Assembly (NCBI GenBank): GCA_964520905.1
Contig: CAZFQL010000015.1
Coordinates: forward strand, 1 to 64,000
DNA length: 64,000 nt
Reading direction: 5' to 3'
Source: JAGVIE01 sp964520905
GTDB taxonomy: Bacteria; Bacteroidota; Ignavibacteria; UBA10030; SZUA-254
Shown in pieces: positions 44,142-52,822 of this stretch. Both the position numbers and the translations under genes were made by a program. The stretch's first letter is position 1. Each line of letters begins with the position of its first letter. The notes beneath the pieces are model-generated. The model searched no databases and was not told the origin of the DNA. It was given only the letters and a program-made list of their open reading frames with translations.

Positions 44142-44678
44142 TTATTTATGAGAATGTAATTTACACTGCAAACATTGTTGGGCATGCGGTACAGCTTCGA
44201 GCCGTTCTTTTTCGATCAGCTTGCCGCATATCGAACATTTTCCGTAATCGCCTTTCTCAATCCGTGCGAGAGCATCTTCAAGATGATTTAAGAATTTCCC
44301 TTCCCGCGATGCAAATAAAAATGTCTTCTCTCGCTCCATAGCATCCGTTCCCTGTTCCATATGCGTCGAATACGTAGAGTTTTCTGTGGCATACTCTCCG
44401 GTCGTCGAGTCCATCATCGTATCTCGCAGTGTTTCCAGTTCTTCGAGGATTTCTTTTTTCTTCTCGAGGATAATAGTTTTAAAATAAGCTAATTCCTCCT
44501 TGGCATAACGGATTTTTCCATTCGGAGCTTTCATAATTTCAGGCTTTACCGGTTTTGCTATTTTCGGTTTAACCGGCAGTCTCTTTTTCTTTGGCGCGAG
44601 TTTCCGCCCTTTCGCTTTTTCTTTAAGAAGATTGATTGTTTTATCTGCTATTGCCGAATTCTTCTTTGATTTTGCCAT
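44142..44678 (-). CDS. DksA/TraR-family zinc-finger protein with Lys-rich N-terminus
   Basis: 178 residues. The C-terminal zinc finger is CSICGKLIEKERLEAVPHAQQCLQC (two CxxC pairs, 4 Cys), preceded by a coiled-coil region (KTIILEKKKEILEELETLRDTMM ... REKTFLFASREGKFLNHLEDALARIEKGDYGK). The first ~60 residues are Lys/Pro-rich (KGRKLAPKKKRLPVKPKIAKPVKPE), as in DksA homologues of FCB bacteria. DksA-type proteins bind RNA polymerase through the secondary channel and with ppGpp change transcription; whether this one does is inference. It sits between ileS and lspA on the same strand. Confidence 0.9.
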   Translation of the reverse strand: MAKSKKNSAIADKTINLLKEKAKGRKLAPKKKRLPVKPKIAKPVKPEIMKAPNGKIRYAKEELAYFKTIILEKKKEILEELETLRDTMMDSTTGEYATENSTYSTHMEQGTDAMEREKTFLFASREGKFLNHLEDALARIEKGDYGKCSICGKLIEKERLEAVPHAQQCLQCKLHSHK

Positions 44679-44699
44679 AGTGCTATTCCCTTTCGTTGT

Positions 44700-47600
44700 T
44701 TAATTTTCTTTCGTTATACGCTCAATACTGATCGAACATTGTTCACCATTAATGTCCCATTCGGCAGTGTACCCCTCTGCGACAAGATTTTCGATCATGC
44801 CGATTGCCAGCGTTTCGTTCTTCACATATTCGCCAAGTGAACTCAACGCTCTCGACAATTTTTCCTTTGCATTATATGAGATACGAATTCTATCCGTAAC
44901 ATCAAAACCGGCATCCTTCCTCATATTCTGAATGCGGCTCACAAATTCACGCGCAAATCCTTCGTCAATCAATTCCTGGGACAGTTCAGTATCGAGTGCG
45001 ACTGTGACCGTGTTATCCGATTCGACTATCCATCCTTTTAACTCCTCATGCAGTATTTCAACATCCTCGCGCAGGATAACAGTTCCTGAGCCGTTTAACT
45101 GGATAGTCAGACTTCCTTTCGTCTCGATCTCTTTGATTTCTTTTGATGTAAAATTCCTGATCGCGGCGGCAACTGGCTGAACTGACTTACCGTACTTTGG
45201 ACCGAGTGATTTAAAATTAGGTTTTACCGTTTTATGAACGATGCCCGAATCGTCATCGACATATTCAAGTTTTTTCACGTTGATTTCATCGAGGATGACA
45301 TCTTCCATTCGTGCAATCTCTTCACGGTCGCGTTCATTGAAAACCGGAACTATAACTCGTTTCAACGGCTGACGTACTTTAAGATTAGATTTGTTCCTTA
45401 TCGCACGAACGAGTGAAACGATGCGTTGCGCTTTCTCCATCCTCGATTCAAGCGCATGATCTATTGCTTTTTCATCGGCTTCGGGTATCATTGCCAGATG
45501 TACGGATTCGTCAGCTTCCCGCTTCGCGACTGAATTGAGATTCGAATAAATAGATTCTGCAAGGAACGGCGCGAACGGCGCCATCAATTTTGATATGACG
45601 ATTAAGCACTCGTACAATGTTTGATAGGCGGCAATCTTATCGGCGCCTGTTTCATTTTTCCAGAACCGGCGCCTGTTTCTTCTTACGTACCAATTCGACA
45701 ACTGATCAATGGTAAAATTGCTGATTGCACGCGCGGCTTCGGTTACATTATAATTATCCATCGCCGCTTCATAGGTCTTGATCAAAGAATTTAATCCCGA
45801 TATAATCCAGCGATCTATCTCGGGTCTTTTGTCAATCGGTACATGTGCTTCGCTGTAAACAAATTTATCGATATTCGCATACAAGCTGAAGAAGGCATAA
45901 GTGTTCAACAGCGTTCCGAGAAATTTCCGTTGAACTTCAACAAGCCCTTCTTCATCGAAGAGTGTCGGTCGCCACGGCGGACTCGTTGCCACTAAATACC
46001 ATCTGGAGGTATCTGCGCCGTACTTCTCGATGATGCCGAACGGATCTACGGTGTTTCCCTTCGACTTCGACATTTTCTGTCCGTCCTTATCGAGGATAAG
46101 ATCATTGACAAGGATATTCTTGTACGCAGGCCGGTCAAACAAAAAAGTACTGATCGCATGCAGCGAGTAAAACCATCCGCGCGTCTGATCGACGCCTTCA
46201 CAAATGAAATCTGCCGGATGTTGTTCACCCGAATCTATCAAATCTTTATGCTCGAATGGATAATGCCATTGAGCGAACGGCATCGCACCCGAATCGAACC
46301 AAACATCGATGAGCTCAGGCGTGCGTTTCATCTCGCCGCCGCATGAGCAATCGAATGTTACAGTATCAACATGCGGTTTGTGAAGATCGAGCGGCTCCTG
46401 AATTCCTTTCCCTTGTTTATACTCTGCAACACTTCCGATACATTTTAGTTTGCCGCATTTTTCACAAACCCAGATCGGGAGCGGCGTGCCCCAGAAACGG
46501 TCGCGAGAAAGCGACCAGTCTTTATTCTCTTCTAACCAATTTCCAAAACGACCCTCACCGACTTCGGGTGGAAACCAATTAATAGTTTTATTCAGTTCAA
46601 CCATCCGCTGTGCATACTTCGTTGTGGCGATATACCAGGATTCACGAGCATAATACAACAACGGTGTTTTACATCGCCAGCAATGCGGATATGTATGCTT
46701 GTGCTCTTTGAGAATTTCCCCAATTTTTTTATTTCGCTGGTGAAAAAGCAATTTTCTTTCATCTAAGTTTGTTAGAATATTCCGTCCCGCTTCCCAAATA
46801 TTTTGCCCAGCAAAGTCTGTTATCTCTGGTTCAAATTCTCCACGCTTATTGACAGGATGTATTGTTGGAAGCTTATATTTCAGTGAAGTTTGATAATCAT
46901 CTTCCCCATAAGCTGGTGCCATATGCACAATGCCGGAGCCTTCTTCGGTAGTTACAAAGTTTGCTCCGACGATATAAAATGCCTTACCTCCTTGATCATA
47001 AAAGGCTTTTTCTTTTACCCCGACATAATTGAAGAGACGTTCGTACTCCAATCCAAAAAGGTTTTCCCCAAGAAGCTCATTACCGGGGCTTATACTATCT
47101 GTTGTGATTATTTCACCTTTAATAAATTCATCGTATAAATCCGGATCTTTAAGAGCATCTTTTGCAAGAATGTATGATTCATCTCCAATCACACTAATCA
47201 CATATTCAGTAGAAGGGTTAACTGCTAGGGCCACATTAGAAATTAATGTCCAGGGTGTAGTTGTCCAGACCAGAAAATAATTTCTGTCTCCAACAACATA
47301 GTCTCTTATTTTTTGGCCTTTTTTTAATTTGAATTTTACATACACACTTGGACCCAATATTTCTTCATACCCGAGGGAAACTTCGTGCGATGACAATGGA
47401 GTTTCACATCTGGGACAATACGGTTGAATCTTGTATCCTTTATAAATCAAACCCTTATCGAAGTACTGCTTCAACGCCCACCAGATTGACTCGATATAAT
47501 CATTCGTGAATGTAATATACGGATCATCGAGATTGACCCAGTAACCCATACGCTCTGTCATTCTTTCCCAATCGGTCTTATACTTCCAGACCGACTTCTT

Positions 47601-47975
47601 GCATTCGTCATTGAACTTCGAAACACCGTAACGAACGATATCTTCTTTGTGCTTGAAGCCGAGCATTTTTTCGACTTCAATCTCGACCGGCAAGCCGTGT
47701 GTATCCCATCCTGCTTTACGATGTACCTGAAATCCTCTCATCGTTTTATACCGGCAGACTAAATCTTTCAACGTGCGGCTCATAACGTGATGGATCCCCG
47801 GACGTCCGTTTGCGGTCGGCGGACCTTCGTAGAATGTAAAGCCCGGTTTACCGGCGCGGAGGGAAATACTTTTCTCGAAAATTTTGTTCTCTTTCCAGAA
47901 CTTTAGAATTTCCAACTCGAGCTGAGAGTAATTTATTTTATCTGTGAGTTCTTTGAACACTATATTATTATTCAC
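44700..47975 (-). CDS. ileS: Isoleucyl-tRNA synthetase
   Basis: 1091 residues. Class I synthetase charging tRNA-Ile, with editing domain. The ATP-binding HIGH-type region is GPPTANGRPGIHHVMSR (about residues 51-67), the KMSKS loop is DGQKMSKSKGN (about 635), and the editing domain lies between. The length and the 'GRPGIHH' sequence place it in the long, eukaryote-like (type 2) IleRS group, which tends to resist mupirocin; that trait is inference. The GTG start at 47975 overlaps the DUF2905 gene stop (GTGA). C-terminal region is VASD-like anticodon binding. Confidence 0.97.
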   Translation of the reverse strand: MNNNIVFKELTDKINYSQLELEILKFWKENKIFEKSISLRAGKPGFTFYEGPPTANGRPGIHHVMSRTLKDLVCRYKTMRGFQVHRKAGWDTHGLPVEIEVEKMLGFKHKEDIVRYGVSKFNDECKKSVWKYKTDWERMTERMGYWVNLDDPYITFTNDYIESIWWALKQYFDKGLIYKGYKIQPYCPRCETPLSSHEVSLGYEEILGPSVYVKFKLKKGQKIRDYVVGDRNYFLVWTTTPWTLISNVALAVNPSTEYVISVIGDESYILAKDALKDPDLYDEFIKGEIITTDSISPGNELLGENLFGLEYERLFNYVGVKEKAFYDQGGKAFYIVGANFVTTEEGSGIVHMAPAYGEDDYQTSLKYKLPTIHPVNKRGEFEPEITDFAGQNIWEAGRNILTNLDERKLLFHQRNKKIGEILKEHKHTYPHCWRCKTPLLYYARESWYIATTKYAQRMVELNKTINWFPPEVGEGRFGNWLEENKDWSLSRDRFWGTPLPIWVCEKCGKLKCIGSVAEYKQGKGIQEPLDLHKPHVDTVTFDCSCGGEMKRTPELIDVWFDSGAMPFAQWHYPFEHKDLIDSGEQHPADFICEGVDQTRGWFYSLHAISTFLFDRPAYKNILVNDLILDKDGQKMSKSKGNTVDPFGIIEKYGADTSRWYLVATSPPWRPTLFDEEGLVEVQRKFLGTLLNTYAFFSLYANIDKFVYSEAHVPIDKRPEIDRWIISGLNSLIKTYEAAMDNYNVTEAARAISNFTIDQLSNWYVRRNRRRFWKNETGADKIAAYQTLYECLIVISKLMAPFAPFLAESIYSNLNSVAKREADESVHLAMIPEADEKAIDHALESRMEKAQRIVSLVRAIRNKSNLKVRQPLKRVIVPVFNERDREEIARMEDVILDEINVKKLEYVDDDSGIVHKTVKPNFKSLGPKYGKSVQPVAAAIRNFTSKEIKEIETKGSLTIQLNGSGTVILREDVEILHEELKGWIVESDNTVTVALDTELSQELIDEGFAREFVSRIQNMRKDAGFDVTDRIRISYNAKEKLSRALSSLGEYVKNETLAIGMIENLVAEGYTAEWDINGEQCSISIERITKEN

Positions 47976-48196
47976 TTTCTATTTAGAAACGATATCAACC
48001 AGAAAACTATACTTAGCAGAAAACTTAGAATTATGCTCGATGTAATTGGAAAATAAAACTGAAAATTATCTTTCTTTATGTTTATATCCCCCGGCAGTTT
48101 GCCAAGCAGAGGAATTTTATCAAAAAACATCAGCACTATACCCGCACCGGTTATAACCAAACCGAACACAATCAACAATTTTCCGATGGTCTGCAT
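47972..48196 (-). CDS. DUF2905 small membrane protein
   Basis: 74 residues, two TM helices. The N-terminal helix and LFDKIPLLGKLPGDI-like stretch (here FFDKIPLLGKLPGDINIKKDNFQFYFPI) are the DUF2905 signature. Function unknown; often beside ruv or Tex genes in other phyla, but here coupled to ileS (4-nt overlap) and 45 bp after the nucleoside phosphorylase gene. Confidence 0.92.
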   Translation of the reverse strand: MQTIGKLLIVFGLVITGAGIVLMFFDKIPLLGKLPGDINIKKDNFQFYFPITSSIILSFLLSIVFWLISFLNRK

Positions 48197-48241
48197 AATC
48201 GAACAGGTATCATTAATTTTAATTATGGGTTTTAGTTCGGT

Positions 48242-49072
48242 TTATAGTTGCTTTACTAACTCTTTCATTATTTTCGTCAGTTTAGGTTCGGCTTTGTTCG
48301 CAACTGCGATTATTTCATCGACCGAAACCGGCTTAAGCGTATCCGGGAAACATTCATCTGTAATTATTGATATGCCAAGAACATTCATCCCCATATGCAC
48401 CGCAACGATGTCTTCAGGAACTGTCGACATACCAACGGCGTCTGCTCCTATGTTGCGCAGGAAGCGGTACTCGGCGCGGGTTTCCAAATTCGGACCCTGA
48501 ACAGCAACAAAGACTCCGCGCTGTACTTTGATCTTCGCTTCGGCGGCAACCTTCTCCGCCAGCTTCAGTAAATTTTTGCTATACGGCTCAGACATATCCG
48601 GGAAACGAGGACCAAAGTCATCATCGTTCGGACCGATCAGCGGATTAGTGCCTTGAAGATTGATATGATCGGTTATCAGCATGAGATCACCGCGACGAAA
48701 TTGCGGATTCATCCCGCCAGCCGCGTTTGATATGAGCAGTGTCTTCACGCCAAGACCAAATCTTCGGGACATCACACGTACAGGAAACGTCACCTGCTGT
48801 AATGAATATCCTTCATAATAGTGGAAGCGTCCCTGCATCGCAACGACTTTCTTTCCGGCAAGCGTTCCGAAAATCAATTTGCCGTGGTGCGATTCTACAG
48901 TCGATATGGGGAAGTGAGGAATTTCATCGTAATCTAAAACTATCTCCTTCCTGATTTCTTTCACCAAGCCACCGAGACCCGTTCCTAAAATGATGCCTAT
49001 TTCGGGCATCATCTTTGTGTGCTTACGGATGTATTTAAGTGATTCATCGATCTGTTCGCGAAGCGATATCAT
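48242..49072 (-). CDS. Purine-nucleoside phosphorylase (trimeric type)
   Basis: 276 residues. It cleaves inosine/guanosine with phosphate to the base and ribose-1-phosphate. Phosphate and nucleoside binding segments are visible: EIGIILGTGLGGLV at the N-terminus, VESHHGKLIFGTLAGKKVVAMQGRFHYYEGY, SNAAGGMNPQFRRGDLMLITDHIN, and the C-terminal GMSTVPEDIVAVHMGMNVLG. This is the low-molecular-mass class. 4 bp upstream of the gap lies the DivIVA-like gene, same strand. Confidence 0.95.
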   Translation of the reverse strand: MISLREQIDESLKYIRKHTKMMPEIGIILGTGLGGLVKEIRKEIVLDYDEIPHFPISTVESHHGKLIFGTLAGKKVVAMQGRFHYYEGYSLQQVTFPVRVMSRRFGLGVKTLLISNAAGGMNPQFRRGDLMLITDHINLQGTNPLIGPNDDDFGPRFPDMSEPYSKNLLKLAEKVAAEAKIKVQRGVFVAVQGPNLETRAEYRFLRNIGADAVGMSTVPEDIVAVHMGMNVLGISIITDECFPDTLKPVSVDEIIAVANKAEPKLTKIMKELVKQL

Positions 49073-49076
49073 AAGA

Positions 49077-49616
49077 TTATTCTAAATTTTTTATTATTTC
49101 TTCGATCTCTGTTTTTTCTTTGGATGTCTCTCTGCTAAGTTCGTCCTCATTCTGAGATGGAAATGCTTCATCAAATTCAAGAGTCTTGATTAAGTCGAGT
49201 TCCGAATTCAACAGCATCTTTAACCTTACTACGATAGAGTCTTTTCTCGCTTTGAGAATTGTAATCTGTTCCTTTATCGCAGTTAAATTTGTTCGCGACT
49301 TATCAAGAATTTGTGTCGCCTTCACTTCAGCTTCATGGATGATTAGCTGCGCTTCCTTTCGGGCGTTCTCAACCGCCTTCCCGCCGGTCTCTTGCGCCTG
49401 CATGAAAGTTTGCTGTATTGCTTTCTCCATAGACGTATAGTCTTGAAGTTTTGTTTCGAGTTCGACGACTCGCTCTCTTAACTGAGAATTCAGTTTGTTT
49501 AATTCCTCAAACTCAGCCGCCACACTCTCAAGATAAGTTGTGACTTCAGCAGGATTGAAGCCGCGCATTTTTGTTGCAAATTTTTTATTCTTCATATTGA
49601 GCGTTGTTAGTTTCAT
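49077..49616 (-). CDS. DivIVA-domain protein
   Basis: About 179 residues from the ATG at 49616 (MKLTTLNMKNKKFATKMRGF), downstream of the yggS stop; the longer frame to 49679 lies inside yggS and its 21 extra residues do not fit the family. The start is the DivIVA domain: KFATKMRGFNPAEVTTYLESVAAEFEEL, which in Gram-positives binds curved membrane and recruits partners. A long coiled coil follows (about 40-110), then an acidic tail. In FCB bacteria the role is unproven. Co-transcribed with yggS, PNP and DUF2905 genes. Confidence 0.88.
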   Translation of the reverse strand: MKLTTLNMKNKKFATKMRGFNPAEVTTYLESVAAEFEELNKLNSQLRERVVELETKLQDYTSMEKAIQQTFMQAQETGGKAVENARKEAQLIIHEAEVKATQILDKSRTNLTAIKEQITILKARKDSIVVRLKMLLNSELDLIKTLEFDEAFPSQNEDELSRETSKEKTEIEEIIKNLE

Positions 49617-49626
49617 AATCTCATCT

Positions 49627-50307
49627 TCAATTAATCCGGCTGCCGAATATTGCCGTACCGATCCGAACCATCGTTGCACCCTCTTCTATGGCAACTTCAA
49701 AATCGTGCGACATTCCCATCGATAGCACCGGCATTTTTAATCCTTCATCTTCCAAAGATTTTTTCAACCGAGCCAGCGCTCTGTACGCAGGACGGGAATT
49801 TTCAGGATCCGGAAGAAACGGTCCGATTGTCATTAATCCCTTCAGATTTATATTAGGGAGCTTACTTAAATCCTTCACAAACTTTTCTGCATCAGCCGGT
49901 GAAACTCCGAATTTGCTCTCTTCGTCACCGGTATTCACTTCCACCAGTACATCGATCTTGCGCCCCGCTTTCCCCGACCATTTCGATAACTGCTCACCAA
50001 GGGATAATGAATCAACTGCATGAATCATGTGAATCCAATCTCCGATGTATTTTATCTTATTCGACTGAAGATGCCCGATAAAATGCCACCTGATTCTCTC
50101 ATCGGAAACTTCCCCGCGCTTTTGCCGAAGCTCCTGTACATAATTTTCCCCAATGTCATAAAGACCAGCTTCGACAACTTTTTTGACTTCACCGGCGCCG
50201 AAAGTTTTCGAAACTGCAATCAGAGTAATCTCTTCCGGATTTCGGTGAACTCGGCGGCAAGCGTTTATTATTCGCTGGCGTATATTTTTAACATTTTCAG
50301 CGATCAT
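49627..50307 (-). CDS. YggS-family PLP-binding protein
   Basis: 226 residues. PLP homeostasis protein (YggS/PLPBP), not a known catalyst. PLP-binding Lys is K34 in LIAVSKTFGAGEV; WHFIGHLQSNK and the C-terminal LSMGMSHDFEVAIEEGATMVRIGTAIFG complete the family pattern. First gene of the 50307-to-40377 leftward run and divergent from the TPR gene at 50435. Fold type III barrel. Confidence 0.95.
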   Translation of the reverse strand: MIAENVKNIRQRIINACRRVHRNPEEITLIAVSKTFGAGEVKKVVEAGLYDIGENYVQELRQKRGEVSDERIRWHFIGHLQSNKIKYIGDWIHMIHAVDSLSLGEQLSKWSGKAGRKIDVLVEVNTGDEESKFGVSPADAEKFVKDLSKLPNINLKGLMTIGPFLPDPENSRPAYRALARLKKSLEDEGLKMPVLSMGMSHDFEVAIEEGATMVRIGTAIFGSRIN

Positions 50308-50325
50308 CGGGTCTTATAGACAGTA

Positions 50326-50354
50326 AATATACCTGATTTTCATGTAAAAAACAA
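50326..50354 (-). promoter_or_regulatory. Candidate promoter for yggS run
   Basis: On the minus strand TTGTTT (50354-50349), 17-bp spacer, TATATT (50331-50326), about 18 bp before the ATG. The block GTATATTTAC recurs identically upstream of the TatT gene (58271-58280). Confidence 0.45.
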
Positions 50355-50376
50355 TGTAAGGGAATCATTCGCTTAC

Positions 50377-50406
50377 TTGACTTCCGACAAATTTTTTCTT
50401 TATATT
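50377..50406 (+). promoter_or_regulatory. Candidate promoter for the TPR gene
   Basis: TTGACT (50377-50382), 18-bp spacer, TATATT (50401-50406), about 29 bp before the ATG at 50435, in the 127-bp divergent gap with yggS. Confidence 0.5.
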
Positions 50407-50434
50407 TCACTAACAATCATTTTGAGAAGTTGGA

Positions 50435-51859
50435 ATGGATAGTTTTTATTTTGAGAATATGGATGATGAGCAGGAAGAACCGACCGGTAACGGCGAGCAT
50501 TTCGAAGACGAGATAAAGAAAATTTCGGAACGAATTCGTGAAGGCTCCCACGGTTCGATCAGCTCTGATACACTTGAGGAAATTGTAAACTATTTTTTTG
50601 AAAATCAAAAATTTGCCGATGCCCTGCCGTTCATAAATCTGCTGATTGAGCAAAGTCCTTACAGTTCAGATGCCTGGCTTAAGAAGGGAATGATTTACAA
50701 CCACCTCCAGCGATATCAGGATGCCCTCGAATATTTTGAGGAAGCATTGAAATTAAATCCTGTCGATGCGGAATTGCTTACAGGTTACGGCTTTTCACTG
50801 GATAATCTTGCGCATTATGAAGAAGCCCTCCGGTGTTTTGATAAAGCGTTGGAGATCGATCCCGGGAATGAAGATTCGCTCTTTGCAAAAGCGAACACTC
50901 TTGAAAAAATGAATCGGTACGAGGAAGCGGTGCGAATTTTCAAATTTATCCTCGATGTGAAACCCGATCATAAAGAAGCTTTATATGAATTAGGATTTTG
51001 CTACGATTGTCTCGATAAATTCAAAGATGCTCTTGAATGCTACGATAAGCATTTATCTCTTGATCCGTATAATTACAACGCCTGGTATAACAGAGGAATT
51101 CTTTTTAACAGGATGTCTGAATACAGCCGCGCCATCGAGAGTTACGATATTGCTATTGCCATAAAGGAAGATTTCATTGTAGCATGGTATAACAAAGGAA
51201 ATGCGTTCGCAAACATGGGCAGGTTATTCGATGCGATTGAGTGTTATAAAGAATCCATACGGATCGATGTAAAAGATGTCCCATCCTGGCATAATCTGGG
51301 TAATGCGTATGAAGAATTGAGTAACTTCCGGGACGGGATAAAATGTTTTACTCAAGCCATCAAGCTGGATCCAAAACATTACGAATCATTCTACGGGCGC
51401 GGGAGTTGTTACGATTCTCTCGAACAATACTCGAAAGCGTACGACGATTATAATTCTGCAATAGCCCTGTGTAGAAATTATCCTGAACTTTGGCATGCAA
51501 AGGGAGACGCCGCATATAACCTCGGGAAATGGCGCGAGGCATTGTTCAGTTATAAAATGACCGTCAGAATGGATCCGCTCAATCTTGAAGCGTGGTTAGA
51601 CCTCGGTGAAACCCTTCTTGAATACGGTTACTTCAAAGAAGCGCTTAAAGCTTTCAACAAATGCATCGAGTTACAGCCGAAATGGGCTGAGCCATATTAT
51701 AGCAGAGCGAAGGTTTTACTCCTCATGCGGAAAACTTTCGAAGCTATCGAATCGTTGAAAACATCTTTCCGACTTGATCCGGGAAAGAAAAAAGCTTTTG
51801 AAAAAGAATTCCCCGGCGTTCGAAGCATCAAAGAATTTACAAGTCTGTTAGAGCAATAA
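50435..51859 (+). CDS. TPR-repeat protein (11 tandem 34-residue repeats)
   Basis: 474 residues, no signal peptide. After an acidic N-terminal ~77 residues come eleven 34-residue tetratricopeptide units without gaps (about 78-451), each with the W/Y-G-Y-A-P pattern (for example SDAWLKKGMIYNHLQRYQDA, LEAWLDLGETLLEYGYFKEA). It should be a cytoplasmic scaffold holding several partners on one superhelix. No enzymatic domain. Divergent from yggS; the next gene, larE, is 58 bp downstream on the same strand, but a functional link is not visible. Confidence 0.92.
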   Translation: MDSFYFENMDDEQEEPTGNGEHFEDEIKKISERIREGSHGSISSDTLEEIVNYFFENQKFADALPFINLLIEQSPYSSDAWLKKGMIYNHLQRYQDALEYFEEALKLNPVDAELLTGYGFSLDNLAHYEEALRCFDKALEIDPGNEDSLFAKANTLEKMNRYEEAVRIFKFILDVKPDHKEALYELGFCYDCLDKFKDALECYDKHLSLDPYNYNAWYNRGILFNRMSEYSRAIESYDIAIAIKEDFIVAWYNKGNAFANMGRLFDAIECYKESIRIDVKDVPSWHNLGNAYEELSNFRDGIKCFTQAIKLDPKHYESFYGRGSCYDSLEQYSKAYDDYNSAIALCRNYPELWHAKGDAAYNLGKWREALFSYKMTVRMDPLNLEAWLDLGETLLEYGYFKEALKAFNKCIELQPKWAEPYYSRAKVLLLMRKTFEAIESLKTSFRLDPGKKKAFEKEFPGVRSIKEFTSLLEQ

Positions 51860-51917
51860 TCAATCGGATGGATGAACGAATATACCCGATCAGTTATCGG
51901 GCTTCTTGATATTTTCT

Positions 51918-52754
51918 ATGACCCCTGAACTTGAATCCAAATATATCCGGCTGCAATCTATTCTCCGCGAAATGGGTAATTTAGTCATCGGTTACTCCGG
52001 CGGCGTAGACAGCACATTGCTACTTAAAGTAGCGGTGGATGTACTGAATAATAATGCACTCGCTGTGATCGGAAAATCGGAAACTTATCCTCTTCACGAA
52101 TACGAGGAGGCAGTCCGAATCGCCCAATCGCTTGGCGCGCGATGGGAGGAAATCCGGACTGAAGAAACCGACAATTTAAAATTCAAAAAAAATCCTATCG
52201 ACAGATGCTACCATTGTAAAACCGAATTATTTTCCAAGCTTCATTTAATCGAAAAAGAGAGAGGGTTCAACTGGATTGCCGATGGTGCAATTACAGATGA
52301 CCTTGCGGATTTCCGCCCCGGCATGAAAGCAGAGAAGGAACAAAACGTCCGCTCACCTTTGCTTGAAGCAGGTTTTACTAAGGTCGATGTAAGAGAGCTT
52401 TCAAAACATTTGGGATTACCTACCTGGGATAAGGGTTCATTCGCTTGTCTCTCATCCCGATTTCCTTACGGTACATCGATCACAAAGGAAGCTCTTCATA
52501 AAATCGACGCGGCTGAAAATACTTTGCGGGAATCAGGCTTCAAGTATTATAGAGTGCGTTATCATGACGAAAAAACCGCTCGAATAGAAGTAGGAACCGA
52601 AGAAATCGGACGCCTGCTCGACAATGAACTTCGAACCAAAATCGTCGACAGGTTCAAGCAATTGGGTTTCATTTACATTACACTCGACCTACAGGGTTAT
52701 CGCACCGGCTCGATGAACGAAATCCTCCCGCAGCACGAAAAACCTGCGAAGTGA
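51918..52754 (+). CDS. larE: LarE-type sulfur transferase (nickel-pincer cofactor) family
   Basis: 278 residues from the ATG at 51918 (a TTG at 51906 would add four residues). ATP-pyrophosphatase fold with PP-loop SGGVDSTLLLK (27-37). LarE gives sulfur to the pyridinium carboxylate precursor of the nickel-pincer cofactor of lactate racemase. Cys177 in GSFACLSSRFPYGT is at the position of the known sacrificial Cys176 of Lactobacillus LarE; C97/C100 (RCYHCK) form another pair. No larA, larB or larC lies in the window, so the protein may serve another pathway or the partners are elsewhere. Confidence 0.88.
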   Translation: MTPELESKYIRLQSILREMGNLVIGYSGGVDSTLLLKVAVDVLNNNALAVIGKSETYPLHEYEEAVRIAQSLGARWEEIRTEETDNLKFKKNPIDRCYHCKTELFSKLHLIEKERGFNWIADGAITDDLADFRPGMKAEKEQNVRSPLLEAGFTKVDVRELSKHLGLPTWDKGSFACLSSRFPYGTSITKEALHKIDAAENTLRESGFKYYRVRYHDEKTARIEVGTEEIGRLLDNELRTKIVDRFKQLGFIYITLDLQGYRTGSMNEILPQHEKPAK

Positions 52755-52822
52755 CCTCATGAACATTGCATTTACTCTCGTTGTTTCGTAATTTTAAATA
52801 CAGAGACGGATAAGACAGTCCA

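Noticed and set aside
46046..46582. Small ORFs on both strands within ileS
   Set aside because: All lie inside the continuous 1091-residue synthetase frame and look like shadows.
49617..49679. N-terminal extension of the DivIVA-like gene
   Set aside because: The extra residues overlap yggS in another frame and lack the DivIVA pattern; the ATG at 49616 starts the domain.
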